A stretch of 64,000 nt of DNA from Onchocerca lupi (Eukaryota > Nematoda > Chromadorea > Rhabditida > Onchocercidae). Under the pieces are notes generated by a model. That model searched no databases. It had not been told where the DNA came from and saw only the letters and a program-made list of their open reading frames with translations. The number at the start of each line of letters is the position of its first letter. Within the stretch, counting starts at the first letter, position 1. Location of the stretch: positions 16,872 to 80,871 of the forward strand of contig JAOVVO010000360.1 of the NCBI GenBank assembly GCA_028564675.1, given 5' to 3'. Shown one piece after another: positions 28,201 to 38,312 of the stretch. The position numbers were made by a program, and so were the translations under genes.

Positions 28201-28472
28201 GATTCTCCTTCTAGCGATGCAGTACTTTCCCCAGTATTCCTGCAAAAGTAATGAATGAAACGGAAATCACTGGCAACTGTTAGTGGAATCTTTAGGCATT
28301 GACGTTCATCAATTCAATTTCACATTATGCTTCAAAAAACTTCAAAGAACTAAGTTCACAGCACCAGAATTCCTAAACTTTTGAAAGGAAACCTACATGA
28401 AAGAATACGAAATAGAATCCAAAAATCTTACGTTGTAAAATATCCAGGATGACGCTTATCAACAGCAGCCAT
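19792..28472 (-). CDS. KDM3/JMJD1-like JmjC histone H3K9 demethylase
   Basis: Probable nuclear Fe(II)/2-oxoglutarate demethylase for mono- and dimethyl H3K9. Exons (high to low): 28472-28432, 28239-28187, 27950-27861, 27808-27632, 27436-27380, 27184-27069, 26847-26747, 26542-26412, 26244-26128, 25371-25319, 23246-23169, 22893-22772, 22384-22271, 22169-22034, 21768-21638, 21465-21267, 21141-21022, 20808-20654, 20546-20465, 20348-20251, 20160-20065, 19884-19792. A Cys/His-rich zinc-finger region lies in exons 26847-23169 (DPCIICATIP, KLCRH, GHIHD). The JmjC domain follows: GPK before the 21267 donor, TPLHLDVSDAVNF with metal ligands His/Asp, KPGALW-like EKAGAIWKIF, then GDVVFIPSGAAHQVQNIHSC with the third ligand His, and IAEDFVAPE. 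About 790 residues, far shorter than vertebrate KDM3. The start ATG lies 8 nt after an acceptor. The intron after 21267 is GC-AG. The junction 25319 to 23246 does not keep phase, so a zinc-finger exon is probably missing in that 2-kb intron. Confidence 0.88.
20929..20951 (-). repeat. Decoy copy of a JmjC exon's 5' end
   Basis: 23 nt, 21 identical to 21124-21146, which spans the acceptor and first codons of the JmjC exon 21141-21022. This copy lies in the next intron. On the minus strand it keeps the TGTAG acceptor and the codons LYNAP-like LCNAP, then stops after a few codons. Confidence 0.7.
21142..21266 (-). other. GC-AG intron in the KDM3-like gene
   Basis: Donor GCATGC at 21266, acceptor TGTAG at 21142. 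It joins KVYICF to GLYNAP in phase 1, which matches the KDM3 pattern of GPK, Tyr, Gly-Leu before the HLD motif. The only GT donor in the needed phase would create a TGA at the junction. Confidence 0.75.
23934..23983. other. Long hairpin in KDM3-like intron, 23-nt arms, 4-nt loop
   Basis: Arms 23934-23956 and 23961-23983 match at 21 of 23 positions, with loop AAGA. It lies within the 1.9-2.1 kb intron (23247-25318) of the KDM3-like gene. The stem-loop is about 50 nt, short for a pre-miRNA, and pairing does not clearly extend outward. Confidence 0.8.
25255..25294. repeat. A-run followed by (CAAAA)n simple repeat
   Basis: A poly-A run leads into about four CAAAA units. It lies in a KDM3-like intron just downstream, in gene direction, of exon 25371-25319. 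Confidence 0.95.
25633..25690. repeat. 29-bp imperfect tandem duplication
   Basis: TTGTGCTGTTTAAATTACTC at 25633 recurs at 25662 with one change. It lies in the KDM3-like intron 25372-26127, inside a plus-strand open frame that I do not believe is coding. Confidence 0.8.
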
Positions 28473-29706
28473 TGCTCGAGCCTGTGATCAATCAAAAACT
28501 TTAAGAAATCACAGTCATCAATATATAGAAATATAGAAAGTCCCAAATCAATATTTCTACTAACTAGAGCTACAGCTTAATACATACCTGTTTATGCTAC
28601 CTCCATTATTCACCGTTCTAGTGGCAAAAATATCATACAAACGACGGAATGTGACTGAATAATATTTGCAAACAAAGAAAGATCGGAAAAAGTTGCAGAA
28701 TGGTGAGGAATAAAATGAACAGCGATTATCATAAAACAGGACAATAAAAGCTACAGAACAGCAGGAATTTCTGGATATATCTTCCTATTTTCTAATTCTT
28801 AAATTACTTTTCAAGTTGCCAGACAGAGTAATACACGGTTCGGCCGACTTACCAATATGTGCACATAGAATGCATGCTGTTAACTGAGCGCAAAAAGTAA
28901 ATTGTTTACGGTGAACTGCGTTCAGAACTGCTTTCAATGAAAAAACAGACGAGGAATGGAAAAGATAGATGTTAAGAAATCAAACCATTTACGATTTCGT
29001 TAAAATACCTGGAATTAAAAATATGGATTGGGTAGGTATATAGTTTCTCAAACGTCAAGTATCTAGTTAACTTTGATGTAAACTTATGGTTTCATGGAGA
29101 ATGCATCTAAATGCTTGTAATATTCTTAGAGGGTAAAATGGTTTTTCCAGAAAATTGATGGTGTATTTTAGCAGCCAATATAATAGCCAAATAAAGGACA
29201 ATAAATCAGTGCAACACGACTATAAATGGGATTTGGCCATGCATCGGTAATCTTAGAAGAGGCCTACAGTGCTGACCGTTAAAATCCAGTTCGTAATCCA
29301 TGGTCAAGTTGTCAAGTGGATCGTCCAATCTTCTGACCAACATTTAGATGAGTTTTTCTCAATTTATTTGAACATATCCAAAGTTCCCTGATGACCTATT
29401 ACTAAAACGACAGTTTGAAGCACCATTAGCTCTGGATTTAATCCACCAAACTATTTGAAAATTTGAATTGCCAATTAATTTCTAAGATTGCATGTCTGAG
29501 ACGCATATCCTACGTAAGTCAAGAAAGATCTAATGTTAGTCGATGAAGATTAGACGATCAAGTCCTATCTGATAACAGAACAGTGGATGAATAAAAGTAC
29601 CGCATAAGATCGTGTTTCACTGAATGATGATACTATCCATGACAAATTTTGTTAGAAACCATGACGGACAGAGAAGGTCATCTAAGCGATGTCACTGGTA
29701 AAACTA

Positions 29707-29736
29707 ATGCATTAATTTTATGTAAAATTAATGCAT
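29707..29736. repeat. Near-perfect palindrome, 14-bp arms, 2-nt loop
   Basis: 29707-29720 is the exact reverse complement of 29723-29736, with TG between. It is AT-rich and lies in the gap between the KDM3-like and CDK-like genes. Confidence 0.9.
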
Positions 29737-29834
29737 AAAAAAGAGGAGGCCCGAGAGAATGTAGAAATTAGTAATATAAATTTTCAACCCCATTTGACAG
29801 ATAAGATTGTGGAAAGAACCGTCGCTGTTATGTT

Positions 29835-30125
29835 AATTTATTGAAGATTTTGTACGAGATTTGTCCAAAATTCTGTCTAAGATATTGCCCAGATTTTATT
29901 TGTGACTATACAAAATCTTATTTCCTTTTAAAATTTTGTATAAGAGGCTTGGCTTCGGATTTCATTCAGTTTTTGCTCCAAATTTTATTCGAGATTTTTT
30001 CCAAAACTTTGCCCGGTTTGTCTTGGATTTCATATGAAAATTCCATCCGCAACTTTATTTCAGATTTTACTAGAGATTTCATTATATACTTCGTTAGAGA
30101 TTTTGCTTCAGATTTCTGGATAAAC
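29835..30125 (+). repeat. Degenerate short tandem-repeat array
   Basis: Loose repetition of a GATTT-rich unit such as GATTTTACTAGAGATTTC, in steps of about 15-18 nt. It leaves an open plus-strand frame whose translation repeats DF/RDF pairs (SDFTRDF, VRDFASDF). This looks like an old satellite rather than a gene. Confidence 0.6.
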
Positions 30126-32204
30126 TAACAGATATTTCTTATGCTTAAATATCTTGGGAGTTAAAAAAATGAAGAAAGAAAAAAGACATACTCCTAAACG
30201 CAGTCGTACTCGCAGCATATTGAATTGTAACTCCAAATCTCTTCCAGCTAGTTCAAGCACTCTAAATGACGTATCGATAAGTCTCACATGTATTTTATAA
30301 ATTTTCTCGCGTTCACTTATCCTTCAGGCATTCTTAAGCTGTATTCATGCAGCCTTTCCTTTACGAGCAGTTAAATGAGAGATTATATTTTCGCCTTTAC
30401 AGTATCCAGCGATGCAGCCTTCGTATCCATTGCAGCGTGCGTCGATAAATTCCCTCACTCTTCAGCCACATAACGGCTGACACGCGTACAAACTCACTTG
30501 ACCTTGCTGAAGGAGGCTGGCAGACTGCTTAAGCTTCTCCCCACCCTTCATTTCATCATCCATTGTAACTCTTACTTTTCCCGCCTCGCTCGTATGTGGA
30601 ATGGATAATCAGTTATCACGCACGTAATCATTTCGTTCTGCGGTCTTCATCTATTCATGGTTTATGAGGAAGAAACGTTTTTTGCTTTTTTGTCTCTTTT
30701 TAGAATTTCTTTCATGCATTCGGGAAATAAGACATTGTCGATCTTGATTCAGGCCTTCATCTACGATTTGAGGAAATTATACTTCTCCAAAGCGCCTTTA
30801 TGTGGCATAGAATAGATGTTTTCTAATTACATTTCACTGTAGCAAAGTATCACTGACAATTGGTTGTCAGCATGCGATACGTCAATATAGATATGTTAGT
30901 ACTATGTGCTTGAAACAAAATACTTGTCCATATAACTGTTTAGGTATTGCTAACATTTAGACCATCCAATCAGACTTGATGTGCTACACGTAGCACTTTT
31001 CCGACCATTATTTAAGCATTCGGCTTTTTTAGATCCGAAAGATTCGCTCAAAATAGTTGCCCATCTTTGCACAATTCATATTTATATTAATTCATTGAAC
31101 AAAATAGGAAATACATCTTCCTAATTGAATGTTACGAATGAAGCTGAAAACACCGAACATGAATAACATTGCCTAAAATATGTTTGTACGAAAAATTATA
31201 GTTTAATTGAAATAGACTATGTTGGGAAGGTACTAATATCTCCGATGAAGATACAGTATTTCAAAATCAGAAATGTTTTCATTATTTTTTCTTGTTGAAA
31301 CGATCATATATATTGAATTCCGATATGTAAATTTATCAGAATAACAGCCAGCATGTTTGTGATTCACTATTAGGTTCAGGTGGTATTGATTGGCTAATCG
31401 CTGGTTTTTCGCAAGGTGCAAACATCAATTACTGAAAATTTCAGTGTTAGGTGTTGGTGATCGTTCTAAATCTAATTTGATAGGAGTAGTGAGTAATTAT
31501 TTCGAAATAGAAGTGATGGTGGTGGCGTATTATAGGATCGTATGGTACTTTCTATCATTTGGATAGGTTGGAAATGAGATCTATTCATAGGATAACTGCG
31601 TTGAAATCATGACAAAAAACGGTGCTAAACAAATGGTGGGGTGAGATAGATAGGAATGGATTTGCGGCAATAAGACTGTATGTAATGATGAGAAGGATAA
31701 GTAAACAAGATTAATCGTTATGATCCTGAAACTTTTAAATCAATGAAAATGGTCTCGAAGATAAGACAGAAGGACGAGTTCATAAGTATTTCTTCTTCAA
31801 AAATAGTCGCGGGGAAAGACATTATGAAGATCATTTATAGGAGCGCTTATGTTCGTTAATCCAACAAAAAGAACTTTTTTTTTTTAAACTCATTTATTTG
31901 GCTTCATAATATTGCAGTATTTAATCCTAGATTAGTACCGAAATTCACAAGCAGTTACTCTAATGATCTTAAATTTGCTTGTTAAGCTGTTAGATACTAC
32001 AGTTTTGTTTCATTGGTCACGGTGGCTTCTTGGGCAGATCTGTTCTGCGGAGTAAATGAAAGACTATTAGTAAGTCTATAACAAAAACAGAATTAATTTG
32101 TAGTGGAAAGACAAACAAACATTCTTGAAATGATTCACTTTGATTGATTTAAATTTTACTTTGGAAGCTTTTAATTGCTTCTTTTGTATATTGCAGTTTT
32201 AAGA

Positions 32205-34106
32205 ATGGCTTCATCATTTTCGAATTCTTGGAGCAATTATTTCATTTGGATTAGCAAGATTGCTGAAGGTATCTGGAAGTTCATTTTACAATATTAAATA
32301 AAAGTATTTTAAATCGACAATGATCCAAGATTTCAGAAAATCAAATACTTCTTTTTTTTTAAATATTTCTAGAAACGTTAGTCAGCGTCTACCAAGCTGT
32401 CGACAAGCGAACAGGAAATATGGTTACAATCAAGAACGTTCAATTTGTGGACGGTATACCATCTACAGCGATACAAGAAATAACACTGCTTAAAGCATTG
32501 CAGCATCCAAATATCGTTCAGTCTGCTTTTTTTTTTTCTTTTGTAACAGCGTAATAGCTAAAAAGTTTAACTCAAATTTAACTTGGACATCTGATTATAC
32601 TGTAAATTGTCAACAGCTGCATATTGTCGAGGCATGTAGAAAACATTCATCCATTTTGTCAAAAATTAATTTTAAGTTTCGGATGAGTTATATCAGATGG
32701 ATTGGTGAAAAAGTAATTGGATGAAAAAATCTTTTTCTATAAACTCCATAGTCCCAAAAAGTCTAAAATTGCAATAAAACTGGAACATGGGATTATTTTC
32801 AAAAGTTATCAGACATTTAAAGTCGAAAATTTTTGACCATGGGATTCGATGAATATTTGCGGCTTACTCACGTTGATACATCATTGTGTCTTTAATTATT
32901 CACCTAACACTAATTGAATTAAGATTAATTGCAGTCTTGAAGACGTAATAATCGATGATAATCAATTGCATCTGATAGTCGAATTTATTGATATGAATAT
33001 GAAGACTTATATCAGCAAAATCCCTGATAATAAATTGATGGATAGAGCTGAGGTTAGGGCGGCTCTCTTTTATCGATCGTTTAATTGTTTCTATAAAGAA
33101 GCAACCAGTTAAATTTTTTGAAAGCAGGAAGAAGAGATTCATGTTGTAATTAAGATTCATTTCAATTCGCTTATTTGAAGATTGAAACTCCAAGTCGTAA
33201 GGAGTTGTCGAGCTTAATTAATTATAGCAAAAGTCGTATTTGTACCAGCTCCTCCAAGCTATCTGTTACTGTCACGAAAGAAATGTTCTGCATCGTGATT
33301 TAAAGCCCGAGAATTTACTTATTGACCAGAACGGTGTTCTTAAGCTTGCTGACTTCACCTTTGATGAAATAATTAACAAGCCACAAGTTTATTTGTCTCA
33401 GGTTATTTTTCCGATCTCTTCTTTTCACTGTTCCAAAAATCAGCAAATTAACGATCCTTTCTTACACTTAAAAATATATGTTTGGATATTTGTTACAGAT
33501 TTTTCCTCTGTTTTATAAAGCTCCGGAAGCTATACTTGGTCGTACCCATTATACATCGGCAAATGATATGTGGAGCATCGGATGTATTGCTGCTGAAATT
33601 GCAACGAAACAAATATTGTTTGAGAAACTGTCGAATATTGATCAGATTTTGCACATTTTCAGGTTTGCGAAATGTAATTAATTATGTTCTTTTCTTCTCA
33701 CTATTATATTTCATTGTCTCAGTTTCAGCGTGCTGTCATCTCCAAATGAAGAAACATGGCATATACTTACAGATCTACCAAATTATTTGCCTAATTTTCC
33801 TACCTGGACGAATAACCGTCTTTCTGAACTTCTTTCTGGCTTTATGGATATAAGTGGCATCAATGTCGTGCAGGTTGAGAATCTTTCGTCAAATGAGACT
33901 GCTTTTGGTTTTATATTCTCTCAGTGTTATTTCTAGGACACTTTATTTTTGTGCGTTCTTTGCAGAAAATGCTCATTTACGACCCAGCGCAACGAATCTC
34001 TGCGAAAGAGCTTTTGCAAGATCCATACTTCGCCGATGTCGATCAAACGATGCTTCCAGCTAGCGACTATGATGAAACTTTAGTGTTGCCATCAAATCAC
34101 GATTAA
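32205..34106 (+). CDS. Divergent CDK1-like protein kinase
   Basis: Seven exons: 32205-32268, 32373-32520, 32935-33052, 33228-33401, 33499-33662, 33729-33873, 33966-34106. All phases agree: 954 nt, 317 residues, full kinase length. The fold and CDK ancestry are clear: VTIK with Lys42, PSTAIQE helix (PSTAIRE in CDK1) with Glu57, HRDLKPEN with Asp134 and Asn139, APE at 176-178, and MWSIGCIAAEI. The regulatory parts are eroded. The Gly-rich loop reads IAEETLVSVY, with all three glycines gone and Tyr15 replaced by Leu. DFG is DFT (152-154). The activation loop reads VYLSQIFPLFYKAPE, so CDK1's activating Thr161 is Leu166. It may be a pseudokinase, or an active kinase free of Wee1 and CAK control. 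The start ATG lies 8 nt after a TTGCAG acceptor, which suggests trans-splicing. The gene shows no stop or frameshift, so it is under coding constraint. Confidence 0.92.
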
Positions 34107-35007
34107 TCGTTTTTCATTTCACTTTCTCATCTGTTATAATATTCTGTTTTGTTTTTTTCTTTGAATCCCATAATTGTTTTGTATTGTGGATTTTTTGAGC
34201 TGAAATTTTTTCCCAATCCGAAATTTTAACATTTACTTTGTATTTTTGAAAGATGGTGTATACGTTGCCTTAAAAAAAAATTGAATTCGTCAGAGTGAAT
34301 CTTTCTTCGTTGTTCCGGATACATTTGTTTGCTTTCAGATATATATTTTGTTGTTGTACTACGAAATAAGAATTGTCGTGATGAATGAAATTGTTTGATT
34401 TTTTTTCAACAATATCACTTATTGTTGCTAAGTATTCGTTTATACCTGAATATTAGTAGACAGATGTATTTTAGTTCGCTTTCATATAGCATAGCCAAAG
34501 AAAATTGCTAGAGTGTAGATTATTCGAATTGTTTTTTTTTTTTTTGAAATGAAGATTGAGAAATGAACTAACTTTGAAAAATGACATGAAAGTGTACAGA
34601 TTTTCGCATTTAGCATAAATAACGTTGGAAACATTGATGAGAAGGAGAACGTCTTTTCTTGTAACTATCCACTGAAGAAAAAAAAAAAAAGGATAGGAAG
34701 ATGATCATTATTGTGGAAAAGAATTATGGAAATCTGTCAGTCATCTTTGGATGGCAAAATGCGATTTTGGTTAAGTCAAAAAAATTTCATTCTGAAATTG
34801 TGTAGGGATTATTTATACGAAAATCAGTAATTTCAATTGAAATGGATTGAAATTGTGGTAAATAACAAAGTTAAGCTGAGGAGCAGTAAGGTGGAGGAAA
34901 TAGCAATAAATCTTACAAATTCTTCCTTTTAGTGCTGAATGGTGACAAGTTGTGACGAAGGATCAAGCAAGTAAGATTTAACATTGAATTGTTTTGGGAT
35001 TTCTGGA
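34107..35007. other. Convergent intergenic region after CDK-like gene
   Basis: About 0.9 kb of T-rich, then A-rich sequence between the CDK-like stop and the minus-strand secreted protein's stop. It presumably holds both 3' UTRs; no coding or RNA signal is visible. Confidence 0.6.
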
Positions 35008-35802
35008 TTAGTGCAAAGAATTAAGTTTTGATTTAGTGGGTGATTTTTTAAATCGCCGATTCAGAAATAACTTGATTGGCTTCGTGCTATTCGCATCCGT
35101 TAAGTCATTATTATCTTTCGCTTTCTGATTCTGACATGGAGTAAAAAGTTTTGATGATAGTGGTGGTGGCGGTATTTTAATTAGATGAGACATTTCGTTC
35201 GTTTTATTTACTATGTCATCTGCTTGATTTTGAAATTGCTGTTGGGACTCAGTTAACTGCACCGAATTTTCAAGACGAAAAGGGAAATTTGCTTGGTTGA
35301 CTGAAATAGGGCTATTCTGTAGGACCTTTGACTTGTCCGATGAAACTAAGCCAATATATGGTAAAAATTTCAAATTAGGTATATTCGCTGGATTTTTTGA
35401 AATCGGAGTTAAGAGTGAATAAGCCGCATTATTAGCCATTGCTGCAGAATATAGCGGAATATATGGTGATCGTGATTGCGAAGTAGATTGAAATACGTGT
35501 AATGGATCTGATTTTGGCGCTACCGGTGCTGTGCTAACAGTTGGTGGAGGAAATGTTTGCAGTGATGATGGTGGTGGTATTGTCCAAGTCATTGGATCCA
35601 ACAGAATTTTGTTTTGCTTTTCAAGGGATTCTTTTGCACGTTTCATTATCTCCATTGGATGTTTCAAATTCTCTTCATCTTTCGAATCTTCACCACACAA
35701 CGTCCAATAGCCAGAAAGACTACCAGACATAAAACAGTTATTATCTTGCGCTTCACAAATGATTTTGCTTGATAATAGGATTACCAGAATGCTACTCGTC
35801 AT
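35008..35802 (-). CDS. Putative secreted proline-rich protein, unknown function
   Basis: Single-exon frame of 264 residues. I do not recognise the family. The N-terminus looks like a signal peptide (MTSSILVILLSSKIICEA), so the product is probably secreted or surface-bound. It is followed by a short Cys-containing stretch with SGSLSGYWTLC, a helical charged segment (about 40-68), then low-complexity regions rich in Pro, Ser and Thr (IPPPSSLQTFPPPTVSTAP), Gln/Asn-rich segments and a basic tail (NRRFKKSPTKSK). No catalytic motif is seen. The ATG lies 15 nt after a TTTTTCAG acceptor at 35818-35820 on the minus strand, which fits trans-splicing or a 5'-UTR intron and supports a real gene. It converges with the CDK-like gene. 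Codon use looks normal for the window. Confidence 0.7.
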   Translation of the reverse strand: MTSSILVILLSSKIICEAQDNNCFMSGSLSGYWTLCGEDSKDEENLKHPMEIMKRAKESLEKQNKILLDPMTWTIPPPSSLQTFPPPTVSTAPVAPKSDPLHVFQSTSQSRSPYIPLYSAAMANNAAYSLLTPISKNPANIPNLKFLPYIGLVSSDKSKVLQNSPISVNQANFPFRLENSVQLTESQQQFQNQADDIVNKTNEMSHLIKIPPPPLSSKLFTPCQNQKAKDNNDLTDANSTKPIKLFLNRRFKKSPTKSKLNSLH

Positions 35803-38236
35803 AATTTTTCAAATATCCTGAAAAAGAAAATCCTTTTAGAACCAACTTTTTTCTCTTTTAATACAAAATCTGAGGCTGTGTAAAATACGACATTTTTCAG
35901 TGAAAAGATAAGTTTGAATTGGATATGTCATTGTTATGCCAGAAATAAACATCCTGCAAATGTTGACAAGGTCCTTACATTTTCGAAGCGATGCGTTGGC
36001 GCATATGTACATCTCTATCAAGTGATTCGGTATAAGCTAACCGTAATATCTATGAAATGTACCAAAAAATCAGAAAACCATGCAGACATTCATTGTATTG
36101 CATCTTTCATGAAGATATTAAAATGATATATCAGGTTAGACTGAACGACAGCTTTCTGCTCGTGATCCATTATTTCGTTGGAAAATCAACAGATTGGAAC
36201 TGCATAATTTCAGAAAAGAGGAACCACCTAATACTTTATTGGAAAGCCGCCTTGGTACTGATTCATTCTTCTAGTTGTTATTTTATTTTCAAATGGGAGT
36301 CGAGAAACATGTAGTTTACTCATTTGCATTTTTTTAAAAGATAGTTGAAACTCCTAGAAAGATTCTCATCGTTCTGTCCAATTTGATGCACAATATCAAA
36401 GTATCTGTACAATTACATTTGTAAAGTTGTTTGGATACTACTGCTAACTAAATAAAACATGATTTATTTTCATAAATAATTGGAATTTAATTCTACTTTG
36501 CAGTTACTAACATCCTATTCATATCCATCCACAAGGTCCGAAAGAAGAATGCGGTATGATAGTTTCTATATGTTGAACTGTTTTTGCTTCCAATACATCG
36601 GATTTAAATCAAATTTCCGAAGTTTTTCTGGAATAGATTCTTTGACTATAATAAACCATGGCAAAATAGCCTCATTATTTGAAGAAAGGATGAAACTTGC
36701 TGCAAATAATTTGATTAATTTGATCATAGCATATTTAACTTAGAAAAAGTTGATATGTTCATTTAAATCGAATCACATTAGAATAAACAACAACTTTCTT
36801 GAGTGTCATATTTAATCTTGCATAATGCTGTTGATTTCTTTTCAAATTGATGCACTGGTACCATTCCATTTTTCCTTTAACATTTATTAAGAAGACGAAG
36901 TGAATATATCACGGAAATGCTCAATATTTAACAAAAGAGATTACTGTCTAATAAAAGAGATTACTTAGAATCGATTGCAAAATAACAATTCGTGACAGTC
37001 GTACAAAAAAAAAAAGTCGCTCTAAAAAATAGTTTTAAAAAATTTAAAAATGGAGAAAGCATATCATTATAGAAACAATATGGAAAGCATATCATTATAG
37101 AAACAATATGCAAGATTAAGTGATAATTTAAAATATTCAGTATAATAATGACATTGTTAATAACTTATCCAAACAAGCAAGAATCAAAAGACAGAAGCAT
37201 TAAAAGGGAATAATTTTGAATAAGCTTACGACACATTCTAAGAAAGAAGATAGGTTCTGGATGCCTTAAACGCAGTGTATCACAGATGACCACAAGGATA
37301 TATATGTGAATGTGGATTGTATTTAAAATGATGAATTTATCTCCCAGAATGCCAGAATGAAAGTAATGATACGCAAAATGGAAAGACTAACATCTATTTC
37401 ACTTCTTTTAGTGATCTATTTAAAGCGACAGACATTATTTTAAATTGTTTTCGAATGATTTACAATCACTCCATGATGAATGATTGAAATCTTAATGACA
37501 CACATAACTGAAATATTCACAGCAGACATTCACCTGAATGCGAACAGACCATTCATTCACTATCACAACATTTTTCAGAAAATCCTTGAAAAGTAGCATT
37601 GTCATTCAGAGAACCGATGCAACCACAAACATCATCAAATAGTCCGATGGATGGATTGAAGTAACACACAGGAAAAATCTCTTATTTCTATTATGGATAC
37701 AAGCTCTGATATGTTTCATATTCTTTCATTCTTGTTAAATCAAAAAATTCCAGCAATATTTCGGAGTAATTCTTACAATAAAATCCAAATAAGCATATAA
37801 CAAAATCGCTGAAAAAGGATCGCAAAGTTGAGAAACAAATACTTGAAGATCGAAGAAATGGAATTTTATGCATATGAAACCATAAATTTTGCCAGAACAA
37901 CACATTAGAGCCATTTAAAAATAACGAAAAGCAAAATCAGTTTTTACCAACTGATGCACTAAGAATGTTTTGTAAACTGGATATGTCTTTCTATTCTGTT
38001 CAAAATATAGTCATAATTTTTATTCGCATTATTCACTTCATTTTGCATTTCAACAAATATTTCGAATTCCCTCACCGTTAATTACGTACGTCTTTTCGCA
38101 TCTCAGATAGTCTAAACTTTTATTATATATTTATTTTTGTCTAATAATTATGAAAAAGTTAAGTAAAACAATAGATTCCTTTGTGCAAATTTATTAAATA
38201 AATTTTTAAACGATTTGAAAGTGTAACTTTCAACGT
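35803..38236. other. Intergenic between secreted protein gene and fmi-1 3' end
   Basis: About 2.4 kb. It contains a near-perfect tandem duplication at 37051-37108. Scattered open frames (e.g. 35914-36126, 36480-36743) have no recognisable domain or clear splice partners, so I call nothing coding here. Confidence 0.5.
37051..37108. repeat. Two-copy 28-30 bp tandem repeat
   Basis: Units 37051-37080 and 37081-37108 share the core AAAGCATATCATTATAGAAA; the second lacks two bases. Intergenic. Confidence 0.9.
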
Positions 38237-38242
38237 TTTATT
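38237..38242 (-). terminator. AATAAA polyadenylation signal for fmi-1
   Basis: AATAAA on the minus strand about 70 nt beyond the fmi-1 stop codon. It is the first such hexamer downstream of the stop. Confidence 0.55.
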
Positions 38243-38312
38243 TTGAAGACTTCATAGTATACGCAATAATAATAACCCGATTAACAGCAATAATAGCATA
38301 TACAATATAGAA

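Larger units (their letters stand above)
28473..32204. other. Divergent intergenic region upstream of KDM3-like and CDK-like genes
   Basis: About 3.7 kb containing both 5' regions. It holds a palindrome (29707-29736), a degenerate repeat array (29835-30125) and a stretch at about 30380-30650 clearly richer in G+C than its surroundings, which may be a promoter or enhancer. The rest (28520-29700, 30660-32180) shows no coding exon I can support. Confidence 0.5.

Noticed and set aside
36480..36743. 87-codon open frame in the gap before fmi-1
   Set aside because: No acceptor/donor pairing, no domain and composition like the surrounding non-coding DNA.
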